From NCBI GenBank assembly GCA_014843695.1, contig CM026393.1:10560734-10624733 (forward strand): a stretch of 64,000 nucleotides of DNA, written 5' to 3'. The notes beneath the pieces were generated by a model. That model worked only from the letters and a program-made list of their open reading frames with translations, was not told the origin of the DNA and searched no databases. The position numbers and the translations under genes are program-made. Of the stretch, positions 50,501-61,010 are shown one piece after another; position 1 is the first letter of the stretch, and every line of letters starts with the position of its first letter. The stretch comes from Archivesica marissinica. Lineage: Eukaryota > Mollusca > Bivalvia > Venerida > Vesicomyidae.

Positions 50501-52770
50501 TAACGGAGTATATGTCAATGCTATACCCAATACGTTGTATCAACCAACGGAGTATATGTCAATTCTATACCCTAGACGTTGTATCAACTAACGGAGTATA
50601 TGTCAATGCTATACCCAATACGTTGTATCAACTAACATAGTATATGTCAATGCTATACCCTAGACGTTGTATCGACTAACGGAGTATATGTCAATGCTAT
50701 ACCCAATACGTTGTATCAACTAACGGAGTATATGTCAATGCTATACCCAATACGTTGTATCAACTAACATAGTATATGTCAATGCTATACCCTAGACGTT
50801 GTATCAACTAACGGAGTATATGTCAATGCTATACTCAATACGTTGTATCAACTAACATAGTATATGTCAATGCTATACCCTAGACGTTGTATCAACTAAC
50901 GGAGTATATGTCAATGCTATACCCAATACGTTGTATCAACTAACACAGTATATGTCAATGCTATACCCAATACGTTGTATCAACTAACACAGTATATGTC
51001 AATGCTACACCCTAGACGTTGTATCAACTAACACAGTATATGTCAATGCTATACCCTACACGTTGTATCAACTAACGGAGTATATGTCAATGCTATACTC
51101 AATACGTTGTATCAACTAACACACTATATGTCAATGCTATACCCTACACGTTGTATCAACTAATGGAGTATATGTCAATGCTATGCCCAAGACGTTGTAT
51201 CAACTAACATAGTATATGTCAATGCTATACCCTACACGTTGTATCAACTAACGGAGTATATGTCAATGCTATACCCAAGACGTTGTATCAACTAACGGAG
51301 TATATGTCAAAGCTATACCCAATACGTTGTATCAACTAACACAGTATATGTCAATGCTATACCCTAGACGTTGTATCAACTAACGGAGTATATGTCAATG
51401 CTATGCCCAAGACGTTGTATCAACTAACATAGTATATGTCAATGCTATACCCTACACGTTGTATCAACTAACGGAGTATATGTCAATGCTATACCCTAGA
51501 CATTGTATCAACTAACGGCGTATATGTCAATGCTATACCCAAGACGTTGTATCAACTAACGGAGTATATGTCAATGCTATACCCAAGACGTTGTATCAAC
51601 TAACGGAGTATATGTCAATACTATACCCAAAACGTTGTATCAACTAACGGAGTATATGTCAATGCTATGCCCAAGACGTTGTATCAACTAACGTAGTATA
51701 TGTCAATGCTATACCCTACACGTTGTATCAACTAATACAGTATATGTCAATGCTATACCCTACACGTTGTATCAACTAATACAGTATATGTCAATGCTAT
51801 ACCCTACACGTTGTATCAACTAATACAGTATATGTCAATGCTATACCCTACACGTTGTATCAACTAATACAGTATATGTCAATACTATACCCAAAACGTT
51901 GTATCAACTAACGGAGTATATGTCAATGCTATGCCCAAGACGTTGTATCAACTAACGTAGTATATGTCAATGCTATACCCTACACGTTGTATCAACTAAT
52001 ACAGTATATGTCAATGCTATACCCTACACGTTGTATCAACTAATACAGTATATGTCAATGCTATACCCTACACGTTGTATCAACTAATACAGTATATGTC
52101 AATGCTATACCCTACACGTTGTATCAACTAATACAGTATATGTCAATGCTATACCCTACACGTTGTATCAACTAATACAGTATATGTCAATGCTATACCC
52201 TACACGTTGTATCAACTAATACAGTATATGTCAATGCTATACCCTACACGTTGTATCAACTAATACAGTATATGTCAATGCTATACCCTACACGTTGTAT
52301 CAACTAATACAGTATATGTCAATGCTATACCCTACACGTTGTATCAACTAATACAGTATATGTCAATGCTATACCCTACACGTTGTATCAACTAATACAG
52401 TATATGTCAATGCTATACCCTACACGTTGTATCAACTAATACAGTATATGTCAATGCTATACCCTACACGTTGTATCAACTAATACAGTATATGTCAATG
52501 CTATACCCTACACGTTGTATCAACTAATACAGTATATGTCAATGCTATACCCTACACGTTGTATCAACTAATACAGTATATGTCAATGCTATACCCTACA
52601 CGTTGTATCAACTAATACAGTATATGTCAATGCTATACCCTACACGTTGTATCAACTAATACAGTATATGTCAATGCTATACCCTACACGTTGTATCAAC
52701 TAATACAGTATATGTCAATGCTATACCCTACACGTTGTATCAACTAATACAGTATATGTCAATGCTATAT
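35506..52770. repeat. Array G: 44-bp satellite, about 390 copies
   Basis: The largest array in the window. Landmarks are GTATATGTCAATGCTATACC, then CTAGACG, CTACACG or CAATACG, then TTGTATCAACTAAC, then GGAG, ATAG or ACAG. The unit includes two small inverted repeats (GTTG-TAT-CAAC and GTATA...TATAC). Higher-order duplication is clear: the rare variant TTGCGTCATC occurs at 40501 and 42965, exactly 2464 bp (56 units) apart with matching neighbours. The segment beginning CAATCCGTTGTTTCAAC at 35525 recurs at 46348 and 47096. The right end (about 51975-52760) is a run of units with no difference that I can see. Units at 37130-37370 and 38410-38670 carry many single-base losses. No frame is credible, since 44 is not a multiple of 3. 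Confidence 0.97.
51975..52760. repeat. Homogeneous block of about 18 identical 44-bp units
   Basis: Every unit reads TATGTCAATGCTATACCCTA, CACGTTGTATCAACTAATACAG in order, without variation that I can see. Four more copies of the same type precede it at about 51715-51890. The intervening block with the marker TCAATACTATACCC occurs at 51615 and 51879, 264 bp (6 units) apart. This marks very recent expansion, or an assembly extension, at the array edge. Confidence 0.9.
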
Positions 52771-53087
52771 CATTCGATTCCACTTTCTGTTGTGACCTTC
52801 TATATCATGGGAAATATCCTCTCTTTTTCTGATACCTAATTCATTATTCCTATAAAAAATTTACTAAATGCATTTGTGTATACTATATTAGGATATATAG
52901 TAGAGGTTATTGTAATTGAACTGTACTTCCTATCATATGTTTATAAATGTATGTGTTAATTATGTTATGAAAAATAACCGGCTACTCCATGTAGCTGGAA
53001 ACAAAACAACACTCAGGATGTGGCAGGGTCATATTGTGGTTATGTGAGATATTTGTGTTCTGTCTATGTTTTTTTAAAACTATTTAT
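52771..53087. other. Unique spacer, no gene recognised
   Basis: About 0.3 kb of AT-rich sequence after array G. I looked on the minus strand for the continuation of the cadherin repeat broken off at 56627 and found none. Confidence 0.6.
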
Positions 53088-53335
53088 TTTACAATGATTG
53101 CGTAGCAAGTTTTAACAACTTATATTAATCACTCTCTTTGGCTCGGATGAAAGCGTATATTTGGTCATTCATGTGGGAGGAAACCGGAGTACCCGGAGAA
53201 AACCCACCTGTCCGATCTGGCGACCATCTCACATACTTACCGGTCCGAGGATCGAACCCGGGTCGCATTGGTGAGAAGCGAGCACGCTATCTGTCTATGT
53301 GATTTGTCCTGGCATGAATCGCTGAGCAATGCTAT
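53088..53335 (-). mobile_element. tRNA-derived SINE with conserved central block
   Basis: On the minus strand: GATAGCGTGCTCGCTTCTCA (head), CCCGGGTTCGATCCTCGG (strong B box), then GTGGGTTTTCTCCGGGTACT and CCGGTTTCCTCCCACATGAA (a block I recognise as widespread in marine-animal repeats), then the shared tail GAGAGTGATTAATATAAGTT with AACTTGCTACGCAATCA. It sits about 10 bp from the distal edge of array H. The family name cannot be assigned from the sequence alone. Confidence 0.8.
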
Positions 53336-53344
53336 GGCTAATAT

Positions 53345-56300
53345 GATATACAAAAGATGAACACGTGCATTACCCGCGATACGACTGTATATACCAATGA
53401 TGAACACGTGCATTACCTGCGATACGACTGTATATACCAATGATGAACACGTGCATTACCCGCGATACGACTGTATATACCAATGATGAACACGTGCATT
53501 ACCTGCGATACGACTGTATATACCAATGATGAACACGTGCATTACCCGCGATACGACTGTATATACCAATGATGAACACGTGCATTACCTGCGATACGAC
53601 TGTATATACCAATGATGAACACGTGCATTACCCGCGATACGACTGTATATACCAATGATGAACACGTGCATTACCTGCGATACGACTGTATATACCAATG
53701 ATGAACACGTGCATTACCCGCGATACGACTGTATATACCAATGATGAACACGTGCATTACCTGCGATACGACTGTATATACCAATGATGAACACGTGCAT
53801 TACCCGCGATACGACTGTATATACCAATGATGAACACGTGCATTACCCGCGATACGACTGTATATACCAATGATGAACACGTGCATTACCCGCGATACGA
53901 CTGTATATACCAATGATGAACACGTGCATTACCCGCGATACGACTGTATATACCAATGATGAACACGTGCATTACCTGCGATACGACTGTATATACCAAT
54001 GATGAACACGTGCATTACCCGCGATACGACTGTATATACCAATGATGAACACGTGCATTACCTGCGATACGACTGTATATACCAATGATGAACACGTGCA
54101 TTACCCGCGATACGACTGTATATACCAATGATGAACACGTGCATTACCCGCGATACGACTGTATATACCAATGATGAACACGTGCATTACCTGCGATACG
54201 ACTGTATATACCAATGATGAACACGTGCATTACCTGCGATACGACTGTATATACCAATGATGAACACGTGCATTACCCGCGATACGACTGTATATACCAA
54301 TGATGAACACGTGCATTACCTGCGATACGACTGTATATACCAATGATGAACACGTGCATTACCTGCGATACGACTGTATATACCAATGATGAACACGTGC
54401 ATTACCTGCGATACGACTGTATATACCAATGATGAACACGTGCATTACCTGCGATACGACTGTATATACCAATGATGAACACGTGTATTACCTGCGATAC
54501 GACTGTATATACCAATGATGAACACGTGCATTACCTGCGATACGACTGTATATACCAATGATGAACACGTGCATTACCCGCGATACGACTGTATATACCA
54601 ATGATGAACACGTGCATTACCCGCGATACGACTGTATATACCAATGATGAACACGTGCATTACCCGCGATACGACTGTATATACCAATGATGAACACGTG
54701 CATTACCTGCGATACGACTGTATATACCAATGATGAACACGTGCATTACCTGCGATACGACTGTATATACCAATGATGAACACGTGCATTACCTGCGATA
54801 CGACTGTATATACCAATGATGAACACGTGCATTACCTGCGATACGACTGTATATAGCAATGATGAACACGTGCATTACCTGCGATACGACTGTATATACC
54901 AATGATGAACACGTGCATTACCTGCGATACGACTGTATATACCAATGATGAACACGTGCATTACCTGCGATACGACTGTATATACCAATGATGAACACGT
55001 GCATTACCTGCGATACGACTGTATATACCAATGATGAACACGTGCATTACCTGCGATACGACTGTATATACCAATGATGAACACGTGCATTACCTGCGAT
55101 ACGACTGTATATACCAATGATGAACACGTGCATTACCTGCGATACGACTGTATATACCAATGATGAACACGTGCATTACCTGCGATACGACTGTATATAC
55201 CAATGATGAACACGTGCATTACCTGCGATACGACAGTATATACCAATGATGAACACGTGCATTACCTGCGATACGACTGTATATACCAATGATGAACACG
55301 TGCATTACCTGCGATACGACTGTATATACCAATGATGAACACGTGCATTACCTGCGATACGACTGTATATACCAATGATGAACACGTGCATTACCTGCGA
55401 TACGACTGTATATACCAATGATGAACACGTGCATTACCTGCGATACGACTGTATATACCAATGATGAACACGTGCATTACCTGCGATACGACTGTATATA
55501 CCAATGATGAACACGTGCATTACCTGCGATACGACTGTATATACCAATGATGAACACGTGCATTACCTGCGATACGACTGTATATACCAATGATGAACAC
55601 GTGCATTACCTGCGATACGACTGTATATACCAATGATGAACACGTGCATTACCTGCGATACGACTGTATATACCAATGATGAACACGTGCATTACCTGCG
55701 ATACGACTGTATATACCAATGATGAACACGTGCATTACCTGCGATACGACTGTATATACCAATGATGAACACGTGCATTACCTGCGATACGACTGTATAT
55801 ACCAATGATGAACACGTGCATTACCTGCGATACGACTGTATATACCAATGATACACGTGCATTACCTGCGATACGACTGTATATACAATGATGAACACGT
55901 GCTTACCTGCGATACGACTGTATATACCAATGATGAACACGTGCATTACCTGCGATACGACTGTATATACCAATGATGAACACGTGCATTACCTGCGATA
56001 CGACTGTATATACTGTGAACACGTGCATTACCTGCGATACGACTGTATATACCAATGATGAACACGTGCATTACCTGCGATACGACTGTATATACCAATG
56101 ATGAACACGTGCATTACCTGCGATACGACTGTATATACCAATGATGAACACGTGCATTACCTGCGATACGACTGTATATACCAATGATGAACACGTGCAT
56201 TACCTGCGATACGACTGTATATACCAATGATGAACACGTGCATTACCTGCGATACGACTGTATATAGCAATGATGAACACGTGCATTACCTGCGATACGA

Positions 56301-56653
56301 CTGTATATACCAATGATGAACACGTGCATTACCTGCGATACGACTGTATATACCAATGATGAACACGTGCATTACCTGCGATACGACTGTATATACCAAT
56401 GATGAACAGTGCATTACCTGCGATACGATGTATATCCAAGATGAACACGTGCATTACCTGCGATACGACTGTTATACCAATGATGAACACGTGCATTCCT
56501 GCGATAGACTGTATATACCAATGATGAACACGTGCATTACCTGCGATACGACTGTATATACCAATGATGAACACGTGCATTACCTGCGATACGACTGTAT
56601 ATACCAATGATGAACACGTGCATTACCTGCGATACGACTGTATATACCAATGA
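53345..56653 (-). repeat. Array H: 43-bp repeat made of an exon-intron junction
   Basis: About 77 units. Read on the minus strand, each unit is the last 27 nt of the cadherin exon (codons for SLVYTVVSQ, ending TATCGCAG) joined to the first 16 nt of its intron (GTAATGCACGTGTTCA). The unit thus contains one complete 5' splice site, CAG|GTAATG. The first copy is the genuine exon end: similarity begins inside the exon at 56653. In the distal part (53345 to about 54660) some units read CGG|GTAATG instead of CAG|GTAATG, partly alternating as 86-bp dimers. In the exon-proximal 2 kb all clear units read CAG. Small clusters of base losses occur near 55850-56020 and 56405-56515. Confidence 0.95.
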
Positions 56654-56763
56654 ATCACCGTCCTTATCTGTTGCATGAAGTACCTTTATGACAGCCCCAG
56701 GTAATGTATCAGCTTCTGTCGTCATCATTATTGCCCCATTTATAGGATCCGTAAATATTGGCC
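56627..56763 (-). CDS. Cadherin-repeat exon (N-terminal half of an extracellular cadherin domain)
   Basis: This exon encodes the start of a calcium-binding extracellular cadherin repeat, a module of adhesion and signalling receptors. On the minus strand TTTCTTTCAG (acceptor) is followed by a phase-1 entry and PIFTDPINGAIMMTTEADTL, PGAVIKVLHATDKDGDSLVY and TVVSQ, then the donor CAG|GTAATG in phase 0. The family signature is visible: P-x-F near the start, E-x4-PG, and A-T-D-x-D-G-D, whose acidic residues bind calcium in known cadherins. The phase matches the exon at 58458-58631 exactly (G|GG gives glycine). The second half of the domain is missing, so another exon must follow at lower coordinates. 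The last 27 nt are the first unit of array H, so about 76 decoy donors follow. Using the second or third donor would shift the frame, and a TAA is met within the third unit. Confidence 0.88.
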
Positions 56764-57072
56764 CTGAAAGAAATATGATTGTTTGTCGTTTACAGTAACA
56801 TATTTGGAATGCAAAATTACTTTATTGGGCTGTTATTAACATCTGATCAGGCTTAGAAACCTCTGTGGTCTATGCTTTATTTATGTAGGCATGGCATATG
56901 AAATGTCTTCATTGTAGCATAAGGCTTGAGTATTTAGTAGATATAAAAACCCATACAAAGTGCTAGGAATTAATGTACTTACTTGAAGAAGTTCAGTGTT
57001 GATGTTTCGATAAACAATTGTCACGATTGTGTAACTAAATTGACCATACCATAGACAATAGTGTACCAGGAA
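56764..57072 (-). other. Cadherin intron, unique part
   Basis: The exon-proximal 0.3 kb of the 1694-nt intron between the two cadherin exons. It holds the pyrimidine-rich acceptor at 56764-56775. I see nothing else recognisable. Confidence 0.6.
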
Positions 57073-58020
57073 TCAACATAATATCAGCATTTAGTCTATA
57101 TATCTATTTTCCAGCATAATATCAGAACATTGTCTATATATCTATATTCCAGCATAATATCAGAACATTGTCTATATATCTATATTCCAGCATAATATCA
57201 GAACATTGTCTATATATCTATATTCCAGCATAATATCAATACATTGTCTATATATCTATATTCCAGCATAATATCAATACATTGTCTATATATCTATATT
57301 CCAGCATAATATCAATACATTGTCTATATATCTATATTCCAGCATAATATCAGAACATTGTCTATATATCTATATTCCAGCATAATATCAATACATTGTC
57401 TATATATCTATATTCCAGCATAATATCAGAACATTGTCTATATATCTATATTCCAGCATAATATCAGAACATTGTCTATATATCTATATTCCAGCATAAT
57501 ATCAATACATTGTCTATAAATCTATATTCCAGCATAATATCAGAACAGTGTCTATATATCTATATTCCAGCATAATATCAATACATTGTCTATATATCTA
57601 TATTCCAGCATAATATCAATACATTGTCTATATATCTATATTCCAGCATAATATCAATACATTGTCTATATATCTATATTCCAGCATAATATCAATACAT
57701 TGTCTATATATCTATATTCCAGCATAATATCAATACATAGTCTATATATCTATATTCCAGCATAATATCAATACATTGTCTATATATCTATATTCCAGCA
57801 TAATATCAGAACATTGTCTATATATCTATATTCCAGCATAATATCAGAACATAGTCTATATATCTATATTCCAGCATAATATCAATACATTGTCTATATA
57901 TCTATATTCCAGCATAATATCAATACATTGTCTATATATCTATATTCCAGCATAATATCAGAACATTGTCTATATATCTATATTCCAGCATAATATCAGA
58001 ACATAGTCTATATATCTATT
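57073..58020. repeat. Array I: 38-bp intronic repeat
   Basis: About 25 units built on CCAGCATAATATCARWACAT and TGTCTATATATCTATATT. The main two-state variant is ATCAGAAC or ATCAATAC. It lies entirely inside the intron between the cadherin exons, and the unit shows no similarity to either exon end. Confidence 0.96.
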
Positions 58021-58205
58021 GTCAAACGATATGTGATTACAGTGTTCCTTGTGGTCAAGTTTGCTGGAATGTGGATGTCAAATGCATAAACTGCATAAAT
58101 CACATAGCATGTAGCAACATATAGCAGCAGCTGCTGTATAAAACGCACATATTACTGTATATGCACACACGAACCGTTATTCCGTCGATAAATTATAAAG
58201 GTTAT

Positions 58206-58427
58206 ATTGCTACATGCACACATGCATCTTTATTTTGTCCATCATATGTATATGTGGTATTGCTACATGTACACATGCATCTTTATTTTGTCTATCAGAT
58301 GTATCTGTGGTATTGCTACATGTACACATGCATCTTTATTTTGTCTATCAGATGTATCTGTGGTATTGCTACATGTACACATGCATCTTTATTGTGTCCA
58401 TCAGATGTATCTGTGGTATTGCTACTG
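58206..58427. repeat. Array J: 53-bp intronic repeat, about four units
   Basis: Units built on GTGGTATTGCTACATGTACA, CATGCATCTTTATTTTGTCT and ATCAGATGTATCT. It lies in the same intron, 31 bp from the upstream cadherin exon. All three plus frames stay open for 73-105 codons by chance and show the same peptide block shifted. Confidence 0.93.
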
Positions 58428-58457
58428 AAATATGGAGTACTATTCTGTACTGTTTAC

Positions 58458-58631
58458 CTGTTTTTATATAAACATTAACGGTTCCACTGCTACTTAAGGC
58501 TGAGTTGCCACTACCATCTGCAGCGGTCACTGTTAGCGTGATCTGTGACGTTTCATGTGTATAGTTTAATACGACATTTGCTGCAACTGATATAACCCCG
58601 CTGTTCGTATCTATGCTGAACTCGCTGGATC
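58458..58631 (-). CDS. Cadherin-repeat exon (C-terminal part of an extracellular cadherin domain)
   Basis: On the minus strand CTCATTGAAACAG precedes a 174-nt exon with phase 1 at both ends. It encodes SSEFSIDTNSGVISVAANVV, LNYTHETSQITLTVTAADGS, GNSALSSSGTVNVYIKT and a shared glycine codon, then the donor CAG|GTAAAC. Cadherin hallmarks are the F-x-ID-x2-x-G-x-I strand, LNYTHE (equivalent of the LDYE/LDRE motif), the V-x-A-x-DG strand and the terminal NVYI-x-T linker. It splices in phase to 56627-56763, giving KTG|PIF across the domain boundary. The exon for the first third of this domain lies upstream (above 58631) and I could not find it before the SINE at 58957. Which cadherin subfamily this is cannot be told from two partial domains. 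Confidence 0.88.
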
Positions 58632-58956
58632 CTGTTTCAATGAGAGATCGTAAAGTTGAGCAACAGTTGATGTACTTCAACTTACTTCAAATATTCATTT
58701 TAGTGTTAACTATTTCTAACTATTTTCTTTTTTAGCATCATCAACTTAGGCTCTAATATTATCCATTGTTTACGTAAACATTAGAAATTGGTTAGCATAT
58801 ATCCTGATTAGGTATCACGTAATGTCAGTGTTAAATATATTATGCTTTAGCCTATTGCATACCTACCAATTAACCAGTCGCCAAATGCCGTATCGCTCCA
58901 CACATATGACCAGGTGACGCAGTAACGGGAAACCTCCGACAATCAAATACGATATT
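58632..58956. other. Unique stretch, likely cadherin intron
   Basis: About 0.3 kb upstream of the cadherin exon. I see no further exon, array or element. Confidence 0.5.
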
Positions 58957-59075
58957 ACTATGTGGCCTAGTGGTTAAGGCCTCCGCATACGGAGCCGGGG
59001 CTCGAAGGTTCGAATCTCGTCAGGGGTTCGTTCTGATATGGCCGGTTGGTGAGCCGTCAGCTTGTTATAGGACGT
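58957..59075 (+). mobile_element. tRNA-derived SINE head, 3' part replaced by array K
   Basis: TGGCCTAGTGGTTAAGG (A-box-like) and GGTTCGAATCTCG (B-box-like) lie about 30 nt apart, followed by GGTTCGTTCTGATATGGCCG and GTTGGTGAGCCGTCAGC, matching the copy at 31858-32098. After about 59070 the expected SINE body gives way to array K units. It is not a functional tRNA gene, since there is no acceptor stem I can pair. Confidence 0.75.
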
Positions 59076-60551
59076 TGCCTTGGTATTTTAGTATATAAGG
59101 TCGATGAATGGTTCTGTGTATAGGACGTTGCCTTGGTATATTAGTATATAAGGTCGTTGAATGGTCCTGTGTATAGGACGTTGCCTTGGTATCTTAGTAT
59201 ATAAGGTCGATGAATGGTCCTGTGTATAAGATGTTGGTATTTTAGTCTATAAGGTCGATGAATGGTCCTGTGTATAAGATGTTGGTATTTTAGTATATAA
59301 GGTCGATGAATGGTCCTGTGTATAGGACGTGGGTATTTTAGTATATAAGGTTGGTGAATGGTCCTGTGTATAGGACGTTGGTATTTTAGTATATAAGGTC
59401 GATGAATGGTCCTGTGTATAGGACGTGGGTATTTTAGTATATAAGGTCGATGAATGGTCCTGTGTATAGGACGTTGGTATTTTAGTATATAAGGTCGATG
59501 AATGGTCCTGTGTATAGGACGTTGGTATTTTAGTATATAAGTTTGATGAATGGTCCTGTGTATAGGACGTTGGTATTTTAGTATATAAGGTTGATGAATG
59601 GTCCTGTGTATAGGACGTTGGTATTTTAGTATATAATGTCGATGAATGTTCGGTCCTGTGTATAGGACGTTGGTATTTTAGTATATAAGATCGATGAATG
59701 GTCCTATGTATAAGACGTGGGTATTTTAGTATATAAGGTTGATGAATGGTCCTGTGTATAGGACGTTGGTATTTTAGTATATAAGGTCGATGAATGGTCC
59801 TGTGTATAGGACGTTGGTATTTTAGTATATAATGTCGATGAATGTTCGGTCCTGTGTATAGGACGTGGGTAATTTAGTATATAAGATCGATGAATGGTCC
59901 TGTGTATAGGATGTTGGTATTTTAGTATATACGGTTGATGAATGGTCCTGTGTATAGGATGTTGGTATTTTAGTATATAAGATCGATGAATGGTCCTGTG
60001 TATAGGACGTTGGTATTTTAGTATATAAGGTCGATGAATGGTCCTGTGTATAGGAAATTGATATTTTAGTATTTAAGGTTGGTGAATGGTCCTGTGTATA
60101 GGACGTTGGTATTTTAGTATATAAGATCGATGAATGGTCCTATGTATAAGACGTGGGTATTTTAGTATATAAGGTTGATGAATGGTCGGTCCTGTGTATA
60201 GGACGTTGGTATTTTAGTATATAATGTCGATGAATTGTCCTGTGTATAGGACGTTGGTATTTTAGTATATAAGGTCGATGAATGGTCCTGTGTATTGGAC
60301 GTTGGTATTTTAGTATATAAGGTTGATGAATGGTCCTGTGTATAGGACGTTGGTATTTTAGTATATAAGGTTGATGAATGGTCCTGTGTATAGGACGTTG
60401 GTATTTTAGTATATACGGTTGATGAATTGTCCTGTGTATAGGACGTTGGTATTTTAGTATATACGGTTGATGAATTGTCCTGTGTATAGGACGTTGGTAT
60501 TTTAGTATATAAGGTTGATGAATGGTCCTGTGTATAGGACGTTGATATTTT
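59068..60551. repeat. Array K: 48-bp minisatellite between two SINEs
   Basis: About 31 units built on GGTCCTGTGTATAGGACGTT, GGTATTTTAGTATATAAGGT and CGATGAAT. The first three units carry CGTTGCCTTGG and the rest CGTTGG. GTCCT-GTGTAT-AGGAC gives a 5-bp stem per unit. The array starts within SINE-like sequence (58957-59075) and ends about 35 bp before another SINE (60587). Its CCTTGGTATTTTAGTATATAA part loosely resembles the SINE body GGCATACAAGTATATAA, suggesting origin from SINE sequence. Confidence 0.95.
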
Positions 60552-60586
60552 GTTGTGTCATCTATTCTTATATAATGTCAATAAAA

Positions 60587-60832
60587 TGGCTTGTGGAAGT
60601 CGTGGTAGCGCTGTGGTAGCGCTTTTGCTTCATGTGCAAAAGGCCCGGAGTTCGAGGCTCACTGGAGCCATTACGATTGTGCCCATAGGCAAGGAATTTA
60701 AATACCACGTGCCTCTTCTCTCTCCCTCGTGGCGATGGATTCCATCAGGACGGAGGTATCGAGAGCAATTAATATATGTCATAAGAACTTGTTTCGCAAT
60801 CGAGCTAAAATAAATTTGTATAAACTAAATAA
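60587..60832 (+). mobile_element. tRNA-derived SINE, near full length
   Basis: Head GTGGTAGCGCTGTGGTAGCG (A-box-like), then GGAGTTCGAGGCTCACTGG (B-box-like), body TTACGATTGTGCCCATAGGC and CCTCGTGGCGATGGATTCCA, then the shared tail ATTAATATATGTCATAAGAA and CAATCGAGCTAAAATAAATT. It is the plus-strand counterpart of 30972-31200. The 87-codon frame crossing it is not a gene. Confidence 0.82.
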
Positions 60833-61010
60833 AAAGGCAATGTTAATTTCTTCCCTGTTGTCGGCACCTTCTCAAGCACTGCATTAAAAGAACAACAAAT
60901 TACAACCAGCTTTATAAATTTCAACACCCCTAGACCTTAATTAACACAAACATTCAACTTGTGAATAGACCATGACAAAGTATCGTATTACAATTTAAAA
61001 TATCTTGATA
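60833..61010. other. Unique spacer
   Basis: AT-rich sequence between a SINE and array L. I see nothing recognisable. Confidence 0.5.

Noticed and set aside
53235..53290. tRNA gene on the minus strand
   Set aside because: A strong B box, but it is part of a SINE with body and shared tail.
53237..56607. Minus-strand frames with repeated VFIIGIYSRIAGNA peptides
   Set aside because: These are read-through of the exon-intron junction repeat. The first donor sits at 56627, and the frames change every 43 bp and end in TAA.
33363..56763. Direct splice from the cadherin exon at 56627 to the candidate exon at 33580
   Set aside because: The donor is phase 0 and the acceptor phase 1, and the downstream peptide lacks the F-x-ID-x-x-x-G pattern expected to finish the cadherin domain.
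57073..58020. 38-bp intronic array as an acceptor array (ATATTCCAG in each unit)
   Set aside because: The acceptor-like motif is on the plus strand while the cadherin gene is on the minus strand, and no plus-strand exon adjoins it.
58161..58478. Three overlapping plus-strand frames over array J
   Set aside because: They are the same 53-bp repeat in shifted frames, inside a minus-strand intron.
58957..59030. tRNA gene
   Set aside because: A and B boxes are present, but no acceptor or anticodon stems can be paired and the segment continues into SINE body sequence.
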